DNA of 64,000 bases, from positions 1 to 64,000 of the forward strand of contig CAVVJF010000016.1 of NCBI GenBank assembly GCA_963748485.1, read 5' to 3'. The notes beneath the pieces are model-generated. The model made no database searches. It was not told where the DNA came from and saw nothing but the letters and a program-made list of their open reading frames with translations. The position numbers and the translations under genes are program-made. Within the stretch, counting starts at the first letter, position 1; each line of letters starts with the position of its first letter. Shown in pieces: positions 35,732 to 44,528 of this stretch. This stretch comes from DASRWT01 sp963748485 (GTDB lineage: Bacteria; Methylomirabilota; Methylomirabilia; Rokubacteriales; CSP1-6).

Positions 35732-36931
35732 ATGAGAAACGCACGGTTCCGGTTCGTCCTGGTGGCCCTGGCGGCGCTCGCGCTGGTGCTGCCGTGGGGC
35801 GCCGACGCACCTGCCCAGTCCAAGGGCACGATCAAGATCGCCACGCAGAGCCCGCTGTCGGGCGGCCAGGCCGCGCTGGGCGAAGGCATCAAGCTCGGCA
35901 CCCAGCTCGCCGTCGACAAGCTCAAGGGGCCTCTCGAGAAGATGGGCTTCAAGGTCGAGCTGGTCCCCTTCGACGATCAGGCCAAGCCGGACGTCGGGGT
36001 CGCCAACGCCGCCAACATCATCGCCGACAAGGACATCCTCCTCGTCGTCGGGCACCTCAACTCGGGCGTCGCCATCCCGTCCTCCGAGAAGTACAAGGAG
36101 TCGCAGCTGGCGATGATCTCCCCCGCCAACACCAACCCCACCGTCACCGACCGCAACTACCTCAACGTGAGCCGCGTGTGCGGCCGCGACGACGTGCAGG
36201 GCTCGGTGGGCGCGGAGTTCGCCAAGTCCAAGGGCTGGAAGACGGCCTACGTGATGCACGACAAGACCACCTACGGGCAGGGCGTAGCGGAGTTCTTCAA
36301 GGCCGACGCCGAGAAGAAGGGCATCAAGATCATCGGCTTCGAGGGCACCGAGGAGAAGTCGAACTTCGATCCCATCCTCACCCCGGTCAAGGCCAAGAAT
36401 CCCGACCTGATCTACTTCGGCGGCATCTACGATCAGGCAGCCCCGTTCTTCAAGCAGGCGCGCGAGAAGGGCATCAAGGCGACCTTCATGGGGCCGGACG
36501 GCATGGATTCGTCCGACCTCACCAAGATCGCGGGCCCCGCGGTGAAGGGGATGTTCTACACGTCGGTGGCCGGTCCGGTGACCGTGTACAAGGACGCGGC
36601 GGCCTTCGCGAAAGAATACAAGGACAAGTTCAAGAAGGATCCGGAGCCGTTCGCGGCGCAGGCGTATGACTCCGCCGCCATCGGGCTCAAGGGCATCGAG
36701 GCCGCGGCCAAGGCGGCCGGTGGCAAGGTCCCCAGCCGCGAGCAGGTCTCGGTGGCCGTCCGCAAGACCAAGCACACCGGCCTCACCGGCACGGTGGAGT
36801 TCGACGACAAGGGCGACCCCAAGAAGGCGCAGTACTTCGTGCTCCAGGTGGCCTCCGAGGACCCGGCCAAGTGGGGCGACAACAAGCCGATCAAGACGCT
36901 GACCATCGCGGCTCCGCCGCTCAAGAAGTAA
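35732..36931 (+). CDS. livK: Liv-type ABC transporter substrate-binding protein
   Basis: 399-aa periplasmic binding protein of the branched-chain amino-acid family (Peripla_BP_6). ATG 35732 is chosen for the GGAGG box 9 nt upstream and the signal peptide that follows it (MRNARFRFVLVALAALALVL, cleavage near APAQ). The mature part begins GTIKIATQSPLSGGQAALGE and has the two-lobe fold, with VVGHLNSGVAIPSSEKYKES and MISPANTNPTVTDRNYLNVS in lobe 1 and GIKATFMGPDGMDSSDLTKI in lobe 2. Substrate may be leucine-type amino acids, other polar amino acids or an organic acid; the family is versatile. It is first in livKHMGF and separated from livH by a hairpin that probably keeps binding-protein mRNA in excess. 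Confidence 0.92.
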   Translation: MRNARFRFVLVALAALALVLPWGADAPAQSKGTIKIATQSPLSGGQAALGEGIKLGTQLAVDKLKGPLEKMGFKVELVPFDDQAKPDVGVANAANIIADKDILLVVGHLNSGVAIPSSEKYKESQLAMISPANTNPTVTDRNYLNVSRVCGRDDVQGSVGAEFAKSKGWKTAYVMHDKTTYGQGVAEFFKADAEKKGIKIIGFEGTEEKSNFDPILTPVKAKNPDLIYFGGIYDQAAPFFKQAREKGIKATFMGPDGMDSSDLTKIAGPAVKGMFYTSVAGPVTVYKDAAAFAKEYKDKFKKDPEPFAAQAYDSAAIGLKGIEAAAKAAGGKVPSREQVSVAVRKTKHTGLTGTVEFDDKGDPKKAQYFVLQVASEDPAKWGDNKPIKTLTIAAPPLKK

Positions 36932-36952
36932 GCCTCCGCATGCACCCCCGAA

Positions 36953-36981
36953 GGGGAGGGGCCGGCTAACGGCCCCTCCCC
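36953..36981 (+). terminator. Hairpin between livK and livH
   Basis: Perfect 12-bp stem (36953-36964 with 36970-36981), 5-nt loop, followed by TTCTCCATTTG. This is a typical partial terminator or mRNA stabiliser after a binding-protein gene. Confidence 0.72.
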
Positions 36982-36999
36982 TTCTCCATTTGTAGGCCC

Positions 37000-37971
37000 A
37001 TGGATTTCGAGCTTCTCGTCGCCATCTTCCCCCAGGTCCTGCTGGACGGCCTGATCCTCGGCTTCATGTACGCCCTGATCGCCCTCGGGTACACGATGGT
37101 CTACGGGGTGCTCGAGTTCATCAACTTCGCGCACTCCGAGATCTTCGTGGTGGGCGCCTTCGTGGGCGTGGAGGTTCTCCTGACCTTCAAGGCGCTCGGC
37201 TGGCTCGACCTCATCTCGCCGTTCCTCATTCTGCTCGTGGTCCTCCTGGTGGGCATGCTCGCGAGCGGGCTCCTCGCCGTCACCGTGGAGCGGGTCGCCT
37301 ATCGCCCGCTCCGCGGCGCGCCCCGCTTGATTCCGCTGATCTCCGCGATCGGCGTCTCGTTCTTCCTCCAGGACGCGGTGCGGCTCTTCGAAAGCATCTG
37401 GCGGAACGCGTTCAACCTCGTCTACCCGACGATGGACACCCTCAATCTCCGCTTCAACTTGACCGAGACCATCGACGTGTCGGTGAAATCGCTGGTGGTG
37501 ATCGTGGCCTCCCTGCTCATGCTGTGGGGGCTCCACGCCCTCGTGAACTGGACCAAGATCGGCAAGGCCATCCGCGCAGTGGCGGAGGACCAGGGCACCG
37601 CGAGCCTGATGGGCATCAACGTGAACCGGATGATCTCGCTCACATTCCTGATCGGCGGCGCGATGGGTGGCGCGGCGGGGGTGCTCTTCGGCGTGCAGTA
37701 CAGCCTGGTCAACCCCTACACCGGCTTCATCCCCGGCCTGAAGGCGTTCACGGCGGCGGTGCTGGGTGGCATTGGCAACATTCCCGGTGCCATGCTGGGT
37801 GGGCTCGTGCTGGGCCTCCTGGAGGCCTTCGCCGCCTCCTATCTCTCCCTCCTCACCGGCGGGGCCTTCGGTGCGGAGTACAAGGACATCTTCGCGTTCT
37901 CTATCCTCATCCTCATCCTGATCTTCCGCCCCAAGGGCCTCCTCGGCGAAGTGGTCCGGGAGCGCGCCTGA
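37000..37971 (+). CDS. livH: Liv-type ABC transporter permease LivH
   Basis: 323-aa inner-membrane permease with about eight or nine helices. Family signatures: LILGFMYALIALGYTMVYGV and LEFINFAHSEIFVVGAF near the N-terminus, KIGKAIRAVAEDQGTASLMG (the cytoplasmic EAA-like coupling loop) and FTAAVLGGIGNIPGAMLGGL near the C-terminus. It pairs with LivM to form the translocation pore. The stop is TGATG, overlapping the ATG of a 45-codon repeat-derived frame that precedes livM. Confidence 0.94.
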   Translation: MDFELLVAIFPQVLLDGLILGFMYALIALGYTMVYGVLEFINFAHSEIFVVGAFVGVEVLLTFKALGWLDLISPFLILLVVLLVGMLASGLLAVTVERVAYRPLRGAPRLIPLISAIGVSFFLQDAVRLFESIWRNAFNLVYPTMDTLNLRFNLTETIDVSVKSLVVIVASLLMLWGLHALVNWTKIGKAIRAVAEDQGTASLMGINVNRMISLTFLIGGAMGGAAGVLFGVQYSLVNPYTGFIPGLKAFTAAVLGGIGNIPGAMLGGLVLGLLEAFAASYLSLLTGGAFGAEYKDIFAFSILILILIFRPKGLLGEVVRERA

Positions 37972-38108
37972 TGGGCGAGGCGCAGCCGAAGGCGAGCCGA
38001 GCGAATATGGAGGAGGCTGCCGAGCGGAGCGAGGCGGGCGAGGCGCAGCCAAAGGCGAGCCGAGCGGATATGGAAATGGGTTCCCGAGCGGAGCGAGAGC
38101 CATGGTGA
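37971..38108 (+). CDS. 45-codon repeat-derived small ORF coupled to livH and livM
   Basis: Frame from ATG 37971 (overlapping the livH stop, TGATG) to TGA 38108, overlapping the livM start at 38102. Its sequence is two near-identical peptides (GEAQPKASRANME and GEAQPKASRADME) joined by an Ala/Glu-rich spacer, and comes from a 39-bp direct repeat. The charged, low-complexity composition is unlike a conserved protein. It may be an inserted dispersed repeat that happens to be open, and could serve mainly to carry ribosomes to livM. Function unknown. Confidence 0.35.
   Translation: MGEAQPKASRANMEEAAERSEAGEAQPKASRADMEMGSRAEREPW
37973..38074 (+). repeat. 39-bp direct repeat, two copies
   Basis: Copies at 37973-38011 and 38036-38074 with two mismatches, separated by 24 bp of GAGCG-rich sequence. 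They fill the livH-livM gap. Confidence 0.93.
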
Positions 38109-39379
38109 AGCGCCTGCTCGACACGCCCGCCTCGGCGATCGTCATCGCGATCGGGCTCATCGCGGTCACCGCCTACGCCGTCTCGCATTTCCCGCGCTCG
38201 ATCGTGGCCTTCATGCTCTTCCAGGCCTCGATCCTCGTCCTCTACTTCGCGCGCATGCCGGCCTGGCTGAAGGGCGCCCTCGCCGCCCTGACCCTCGCCG
38301 TCCTCATGCCGGTGCTGGGATCGATCAACGGCTACTACCTCGAAATCGCCATCCAGGTCGGGATCTTCGTGGCGCTCGCGCTGGGGCTCAACATCGTGGT
38401 CGGCCTCGCCGGCCTTCTCGACCTCGGCTACGTCGCCTTCTTCGCCGTGGGCGCCTATACCTGGGCCATATTCGGCTCACCCCAGGCCAATCAGTTCCTC
38501 GCGGGCGGCTTTTTTCCCCTGCCCTCGGGCTGGTTCTTCCTGTTCTTGCTCCTCGGCGTGGGCATGGCGGCGGGCGCCGGCATTCTGCTCGGGCTGCCCG
38601 TCCTGCGGCTGCACGGCGACTATCTCGCGATCGTGACGCTCGGCTTCGGCGAGGTGATCCGCGTCCTCGCCAACAATCTCGACAAGCCCATCAACTTCAC
38701 CAATGGCCCCAAGGGGGTTACGCCCATCTCGCGCCCGCCCATCTTCTTCGACCCCGTCCTCCGATGGATGGGGATCGATTCCGATCCCAACGTGATCTAC
38801 CCCCTCTACCTCTACTTCCTGGTGCTCGCCATCGTGGGTGTGACCGTGCTCGTGAACCGCCGCCTCGAGGACTCGCACATCGGGCGCGCCTGGGAGGCCA
38901 TCCGCGAGGATCAGACGGCCGCCCAGGCCATGGGGGTGCCGCTGGTCCGCACCAAGCTGCTCGCCTTCGCCTGCGGGGCTTCCTTCGCGGGGGCGGTGGG
39001 GGTGCTCTTCTCGGCGAAGCAGGTGTTTATCAACCCCGAGTCGTTCACCTTCATGGAGTCCATCGGGGTGCTCGCGATGGTCATCCTGGGTGGCATGGGC
39101 TCCATCCCCGGCGCGATCCTCGGCGCCACCGTGGTCACCGTGCTGAACCTGCAGGTGCTCAAGGGCCTGTCCCTGTGGCTCAACGAGCTGCGCAATGCCG
39201 GCACCACCATCTTCGGCTGGAGCCTCACCAACCTGCCTACCCAGCTCGAGCCGGCCAAGTACGAGCGGATGGTCTTCGGGTTGATCCTTGTCCTCATGAT
39301 GATCTTCCGGCCGCAGGGGATCCTTCCCGCCCGCCGGCGCCACCGCGAGCTCACCGACGGGCCGAGCGAGCCCCGCTAG
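38102..39379 (+). CDS. livM: Liv-type ABC transporter permease LivM
   Basis: 425-aa inner-membrane permease, partner of LivH. An N-terminal region with two or three extra helices precedes the core, as usual for LivM. Signatures: LEIAIQVGIFVALALGLNIV, VGLAGLLDLGYVAFFAVGAY, GDYLAIVTLGFGEVIRVLAN, the coupling loop HIGRAWEAIREDQTAAQAMG, and SIGVLAMVILGGMGSIPGAI. The ATG lies 6 bp inside the end of the small repeat-derived ORF. livG follows after 3 bp. Confidence 0.94.
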   Translation: MVKRLLDTPASAIVIAIGLIAVTAYAVSHFPRSIVAFMLFQASILVLYFARMPAWLKGALAALTLAVLMPVLGSINGYYLEIAIQVGIFVALALGLNIVVGLAGLLDLGYVAFFAVGAYTWAIFGSPQANQFLAGGFFPLPSGWFFLFLLLGVGMAAGAGILLGLPVLRLHGDYLAIVTLGFGEVIRVLANNLDKPINFTNGPKGVTPISRPPIFFDPVLRWMGIDSDPNVIYPLYLYFLVLAIVGVTVLVNRRLEDSHIGRAWEAIREDQTAAQAMGVPLVRTKLLAFACGASFAGAVGVLFSAKQVFINPESFTFMESIGVLAMVILGGMGSIPGAILGATVVTVLNLQVLKGLSLWLNELRNAGTTIFGWSLTNLPTQLEPAKYERMVFGLILVLMMIFRPQGILPARRRHRELTDGPSEPR

Positions 39380-39382
39380 CCG

Positions 39383-40172
39383 ATGGCCGTCATCCTCGAG
39401 GCGCGGGGGATCACCAAGCGATTCGGGGGCCTCACCGCGCTCGACAACGTGGACTTCGCGCTTGAGGAGGGCCAGATCGCCTCCATCATCGGCCCCAACG
39501 GAGCGGGCAAGACCACGTTCTTCAATGTGTTCACCGGCATCTACGTCCCCGAGGAGGGCGCCGTCGCATTCCGCGGCACGCCGGTGCTGGGCAAGCGCCC
39601 CGACCAGATCACCCAGCTCGGCATCTGCCGCACGTTCCAGAACATCCGCCTCTTCTCCAACATGACGACGGCGGAGAACGTGCTGGTCGGCATGCACTGC
39701 CGCGTCCCCCTGGGACTGTGGGACGTGCTCGGGCGGGGGCCGCGCTGGAGCCGGGAGGAATCCGGCCTGTGGGAGCGGGCGGCCGAGCTCCTGTCCCTCG
39801 TGGGGCTGCGCGCCAAGGCCAACGAGCTCGCGCGCAATCTGCCCTACGGCGACCAGCGCCGGCTGGAGATCGGCCGCGCGCTCGCCTCCCGCCCCTCGCT
39901 CCTCCTGCTCGACGAGCCCACCGCCGGAATGACCCAGGGCGAGGCCCGCGGGCTCATGGCCCTGCTCCGCCGGCTCGTCCGCGAACTCGCCCTCACCGTG
40001 CTCCTCATCGAGCACAACATGCGGGTGGTGATGGAAGTCTCCGACCGCGTCACCGTGCTCGACTACGGACAGAAGATCGCGGAGGGAGAGGCGATGGACG
40101 TGCAACGGAACCCGCGCGTGATCGAGGCGTATCTCGGCCGGAAGAAGTGGGCGCCCGCGGCGGGCAGCGCCG

Positions 40173-40180
<8 letters not shown>
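39383..40180 (+). CDS. livG: Liv-type ABC transporter ATPase LivG
   Basis: 265-aa nucleotide-binding subunit. Walker A GPNGAGKTT (around residue 36), Q-loop near RTFQNIRLFSNMTTAENVLV, the signature LPYGDQRRLEIGRALASRPS in the LivG-specific YGDQR form, Walker B LLLLDEPTAGM and switch His in VLLIEHNMRVVME. The insert after the Q-loop (MHCRVPLGLWDVLGRGPRWS) is typical of LivG. It overlaps the livF start by 8 nt. Confidence 0.96.
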
Positions 40181-40889
<709 letters not shown>

Positions 40890-40915
40890 CCCGAGACCCC
40901 CACGGAGATCCCACC

Positions 40916-41380
40916 ATGCGCACCCATGGACTGACGTTCGAGGAGCATCAGGTCGGCGCCCGCTACGACACCCTCGCCCGCACGGTGTCCGAGGCGGACA
41001 TCTGCGCCTACGTCAACCTCTGCGGATTCAACGAGCCCCTGTTCCTCGACATGGAGTACGTGGCCCGCGAGTCGGTGTTCAAGGGCCGCCCGTCGCCGGG
41101 GGCGTTCACCTTCTCGCTGTCGGAAGGGCTCATCATGCAGACGGGGCTGATCCACGGCACCGGGATGTCCTACCTGGGCGGGGAGATCAAGATCGTGTCC
41201 CCCGTGCTCGCGGGCGACACCATTCGCGTGGCCGTCACCATCGCGGACAAGCGCGAGACCAAGAAGCCGGACCGGGGCATCGTCACCTATACCCACACCG
41301 TGACGAATCAACGTGGTGAAGTGGTGCTGGAGGCCCAGGTCAAGCGGATGATCAAGCGGAAGGCCGCCGGCGCCGCCTGA
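40916..41380 (+). CDS. MaoC-like hotdog-fold protein without the usual hydratase pair
   Basis: 154-aa single hotdog domain related to MaoC (R)-specific enoyl-CoA hydratases: EEHQVGARYDTLARTVSEAD near the start, GRPSPGAFTFSLSEGLIMQT and VLAGDTIRVAVTIADKRETK in the body. In active MaoC hydratases the segment after helix 1 reads D-x-N-P-x-H; here it is GFNEPLFLDM, so neither the Asp nor the His is present. It could be a mesaconyl-like hydratase with other residues, a thioesterase-like or a non-catalytic protein. It follows the liv operon, and its stop overlaps the next gene (TGATG-type junction). Confidence 0.75.
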   Translation: MRTHGLTFEEHQVGARYDTLARTVSEADICAYVNLCGFNEPLFLDMEYVARESVFKGRPSPGAFTFSLSEGLIMQTGLIHGTGMSYLGGEIKIVSPVLAGDTIRVAVTIADKRETKKPDRGIVTYTHTVTNQRGEVVLEAQVKRMIKRKAAGAA

Positions 41381-42354
41381 TGCGCATTCTGAGCGGCGGC
41401 GACCTCGAGCGGCTGCTCGCCCCCGCCGACGTCATCGCTGCCGTCGAGGGCGCGTTCCGCGAGGCCGCCGCGGGGCGGGCACGCACCTTGCCTCGGGCGA
41501 TCCTGCCCATGCGGGGCTCCGGGCTCTTCCTCTGCATGGTGGGGAGTCTCCCGCGGCAGCGCGCGCTCGGCACCAAGCTCATCACGGTGACGGAGGCGAA
41601 CCGGAAGCGCGGCCTCCCGATCATCTACGCCACCTATCTCCTGACCGATCCCGAGACGGGAGCACCGCTCGCCTTCATGGAGGCGGCCTTCCTCACCGCC
41701 ATTCGCACCGGCGCCGCCTCCGCGCTGGCCGCGCGCTATCTCGCGCGGCGTGACAGCAAGACGGTGGCCTGCTTCGGCGCGGGTGTGCAGGCCCGCTATC
41801 AGCTCCACTGTCTCCGAGCCGTCTTCCCGCTCGAGCGGGTCCGCGTGGTGGGGCGCAGCCCGGACCGGGCCAGCGCGTTCGCCGAGCTGATGACGCGCGA
41901 GCTGGGCATCCCCGTGGAGGTCACGCGCGACCGGCGGGCGGCGGTGGCGGAAGCCGACATCGTCACGTGTGCGACCACCTCGGCCCGCCCCGTCTTCGAC
42001 GGGCGCGATGTGCGACCCGGCACCCACGTGGACGCGGTGGGCGCGTTCCGGCCCCACGCGCGAGAGGTGGACACCGCGCTCGTGCGCCGGGCCCACGTGG
42101 TGGTGGACACCTACGAGGGCGCCTGGGAAGAGGCGGGCGACATCCTCGTCCCCTTCAAGGCGGGCGCCATCACGCGCCGGCATGTCCGGGCCGAGCTGGC
42201 CGAGCTGGTCGCCCGGCGGAAGCGGGGGCGGACCACACGCGACGAGATCACCTTCTTCAAGTCCGTCGGGTTCGCCCTGGAAGACACGGCTACGGCGCGC
42301 CTGGCTTATGATCGAGCTGTGGAGAGTAACCTGGGCACCGAGGTCCTGCTCTGA
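41380..42354 (+). CDS. Ornithine cyclodeaminase / mu-crystallin family protein
   Basis: 324-aa NAD(P)-dependent enzyme of the ornithine cyclodeaminase / alanine dehydrogenase / ketimine reductase superfamily. N-terminal substrate domain (LLAPADVIAAVEGAFREAAA, TEANRKRGLPIIYATYLLTD) and a Rossmann domain with VACFGAGVQARYQLHCLRAV (GxGxQA), RVRVVGRSPDRASAFAEL and VDAVGAFRPHAREVDTALVR. Members act on ornithine, alanine, cyclic imines or other amino acids; the specificity cannot be fixed here. The context beside a Liv transporter and a FAD amine-oxidase-like gene suggests amino- or imino-acid catabolism. Confidence 0.85.
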   Translation: MRILSGGDLERLLAPADVIAAVEGAFREAAAGRARTLPRAILPMRGSGLFLCMVGSLPRQRALGTKLITVTEANRKRGLPIIYATYLLTDPETGAPLAFMEAAFLTAIRTGAASALAARYLARRDSKTVACFGAGVQARYQLHCLRAVFPLERVRVVGRSPDRASAFAELMTRELGIPVEVTRDRRAAVAEADIVTCATTSARPVFDGRDVRPGTHVDAVGAFRPHAREVDTALVRRAHVVVDTYEGAWEEAGDILVPFKAGAITRRHVRAELAELVARRKRGRTTRDEITFFKSVGFALEDTATARLAYDRAVESNLGTEVLL

Positions 42355-42863
42355 GCGCGTCCGGACGCATCGTCCAGATCAGCGTGTCGCCGGGCGGCGT
42401 GCCCAAGCGCCCGGTGGAGCAAGCGGACGTCACGTCGGGAGGCCTCGCCGGGGACGCGCAGCGCGATCTCGCGCACCACGGCGGCCCCGACCGGGCCCTC
42501 TGCCTCTTCTCCATGGAGTTGATCCGGGCGCTGCAGGACGAGGGGCACCCCATACAGCCCGGCCATATCGGCGAGAACCTGACCGTCGAGGGCCTTGACT
42601 GGGAAACGGTGACGCCCGGCGCGCGCCTGCTCCTGGGGGAGGACGTGCTCGTGGAGGTCACCCGCTACACGAGCCCCTGCCTGAACATCCGCACCTCGTT
42701 CGCGGGCGGCAACTACGGCCGCGTCTCGCAGAAGCGGCACCCCGGCACCAGTCGCGTCTACGCGCGGGTGCTGCGGACGGGGCCGATACGGCGCGGCGAT
42801 CCTGTACGCCTCCTGACCCCCTCACCCCAACCCTCTCCCCCCATGGGCGAGAGGGCAGGGTGA
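42351..42863 (+). CDS. MOSC-domain protein, probable CTG start
   Basis: 170-aa MOSC (molybdenum cofactor sulfurase C-terminal) protein of the YiiM type. The first ATG/GTG in frame is GTG 42384, but the preceding codons read SGRIVQISVSPGGVPK, the typical MOSC N-terminus, and extend to CTG 42351, which overlaps the previous stop (CTGA). I therefore propose the CTG start. Motifs: GGLAGDAQRDLAHHGGPDRA, HIGENLTVEGLDWETV, and the conserved Cys in YTSPCLNIRTSFAGGNYGRV. Such proteins act in Moco-dependent detoxification such as N-hydroxylated compounds. The last 17 residues are encoded by a palindromic repeat and are probably not functional. Confidence 0.82.
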   Translation: MSASGRIVQISVSPGGVPKRPVEQADVTSGGLAGDAQRDLAHHGGPDRALCLFSMELIRALQDEGHPIQPGHIGENLTVEGLDWETVTPGARLLLGEDVLVEVTRYTSPCLNIRTSFAGGNYGRVSQKRHPGTSRVYARVLRTGPIRRGDPVRLLTPSPQPSPPMGERAG

Positions 42864-42868
42864 GGGGG
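42817..42868. repeat. REP-like palindromic repeat
   Basis: A ~23-bp imperfect inverted repeat (42817-42840 with 42845-42868, three mismatches) of CCCTCACCCC-type sequence, spanning the end of the MOSC frame. It resembles palindromic repeats dispersed in many high-GC genomes and may also act as a terminator. Confidence 0.75.
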
Positions 42869-42870
42869 CC

Positions 42871-44055
42871 GTGACCCGTCGCGCGGCCGACGCCATCATC
42901 ATCGGGGGCGGCATCACCGGCGTCTCCACCGCGTTCCAGCTTGCCGGGCTCGGTCTCAAGCGCGTGCTGGTCCTGGAGAAGAAGTTCGTGGGTGCGGGCG
43001 GCACCGGCCGATCGGTCGGAATTATCCGCCAACTGTATCCGACGCGTGAGGCGAGCGAGATGGTGCTGCGCTCCCTCGCCGTCTTCGAGCGCTTCGGCGA
43101 GGCGGTGGGGGGCGCGTCCGGCTTCGTGCGCTCGGGGGTCCTCATCGGCGTCTCCCCTGCCATGCGGCCGACCCTCGAGAAGACGCTGGCGCTCCAGCGC
43201 TCGGTGGGAATCCGGGCCGAGATCGTCGAGCCGGGCGACCTCGGGCGCATCGAGGCCCGGATCGACCCCGCCGGTCTCGGCGCGCTCTTGTGGGAGCCGG
43301 GCTCGGGCTACGGCGATCCCTCGGCGGTCACCGCCGGCTATGCGGACGCCTCGCGGAAGCGGGGGGTGGTGATCGAGCAGGGGGTGGAGGTGGTTGCCGT
43401 CCGCGCCTTCGGCGCACGCGTGATCGGCGTGGACACCGCCGCCGGTGACCACATTGACGCCCCCGTGGTCATCAACGCCGCCGGCCTCTGGTCCCCCCGC
43501 GTCGCGCGCCTCGCCGGGCACGAGCTGCCCATCATCATCGGGCGCCATCCCGTGTTCATCGTGAAGCGCGACGCCAGCTTCGGCCCCGCCCACACCGTGT
43601 ACCTGGATCTCGCGGGCGGCTCTTACGCGCGCCCCGAGACGGGCGAGCTTACCCTGACGGGCTCGCTCACCGACGACGAGACCGAGCACCCCATGGACGC
43701 TGATCTTCTGGGGAGCGAGGCCGGCTTCGACGAGGCCAGCGCAGTCCTCGCGCGGACCGCGCGCGCCATCCCCACCCTCGCCGACGCGCGCTTCAGCCAC
43801 GGCTATGCCGGCGCCTTCGACATCACGCCGGACTGGATGCCGATTCTCGACGAATCGCCGCTGCGGGGGCTCTATGTCGCGGCGGGCATGTCGGGGCATG
43901 GCTTCAAGCTGGCTCCCGCCGTGGGCGAGATGATGGCGGCCCTCGTGACCGGCGTGACGCCCCCGGTTTCCCTCGCTCCCTTCCGACGAGACCGCTTTGC
44001 CGCTGAGGCGGGTTCCTCCACCTTCGTCTCGTCCTATCTCACGGCAGACCGGTGA
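42871..44055 (+). CDS. FAD-dependent amine/sarcosine oxidase-like protein (DAO family)
   Basis: 394-aa D-amino-acid-oxidase-fold flavoenzyme, closest in layout to the sarcosine oxidase beta subunit or glycine oxidase. GTG start. The N-terminal Rossmann motif reads DAIIIGGGITGVSTAFQLAG with LVLEKKFVGAGGTGRSVGII. The C-terminal FAD contact is DITPDWMPILDESPLRGLYV, then GMSGHGFKLAPAVGEMMAAL. It would oxidise a secondary or primary amine to an imine, which fits beside an imine-type enzyme (41380) and amino-acid uptake genes. It overlaps the next frame by GTGA. Confidence 0.85.
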   Translation: MTRRAADAIIIGGGITGVSTAFQLAGLGLKRVLVLEKKFVGAGGTGRSVGIIRQLYPTREASEMVLRSLAVFERFGEAVGGASGFVRSGVLIGVSPAMRPTLEKTLALQRSVGIRAEIVEPGDLGRIEARIDPAGLGALLWEPGSGYGDPSAVTAGYADASRKRGVVIEQGVEVVAVRAFGARVIGVDTAAGDHIDAPVVINAAGLWSPRVARLAGHELPIIIGRHPVFIVKRDASFGPAHTVYLDLAGGSYARPETGELTLTGSLTDDETEHPMDADLLGSEAGFDEASAVLARTARAIPTLADARFSHGYAGAFDITPDWMPILDESPLRGLYVAAGMSGHGFKLAPAVGEMMAALVTGVTPPVSLAPFRRDRFAAEAGSSTFVSSYLTADR

Positions 44056-44528
44056 GCGCCGCCGCCGGCCGACTGGTCGCCGGACTGGCGGGCGGCTTCC
44101 TGATCTTCGTGTTCTTCGGACTGCACAACACGGCAGCGGGACTGAGGATCACGTTCCACACGGCGCTGAACGCCAGCTCACCGGGCGAGATCCTCTTCTG
44201 GCTCGGGCACGCGCTCCTGCTGTTTCCCGCCTCGTGCCTGCTGGGCTATAGCGTGGCGCCCGTGCTCGGTCCCGCCCTCGCCCGCTTCTGGGCGTCACTC
44301 ACTGCGCTAAGCCGCCCGGAGCGGGCACTCGGCCTGGTCGCCCTCTTCGTGCTCGCGGCCGCGGTGGCCCGCGTGGGCCGATTCTTGGTGCTCTATGACC
44401 GCCCCTTCACCGACGACGAGTATGCCGTGGAGTTCCGAGACGCGACGCCCGGGCTCCATCTCAGTACGGCCCCGCGAACGTCGCCTGCACGTCGGTCACG
44501 CCCTTCGCCGCCGCCGACCCCGTCTTGA
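44052..44528 (+). pseudogene. N-terminal fragment of a membrane glycosyltransferase-like gene
   Basis: 158-codon frame starting at GTG 44052, coupled to the DAO gene. Residues 1-120 contain three or four hydrophobic helices ending in FLVLYDRPFTDDEYAVEF, the loop after the first helices of GT39/PMT-like transferases with its Asp-Asp-Glu. Such proteins are normally 400-600 aa. Here recognisable sequence stops near FRDATPGLHL (about 44460), exactly where the convergent pdhB-like gene ends (44461); the last ~22 codons are the antisense of that gene. I read it as a 3'-truncated remnant created by a rearrangement or an assembly join. Confidence 0.6.
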
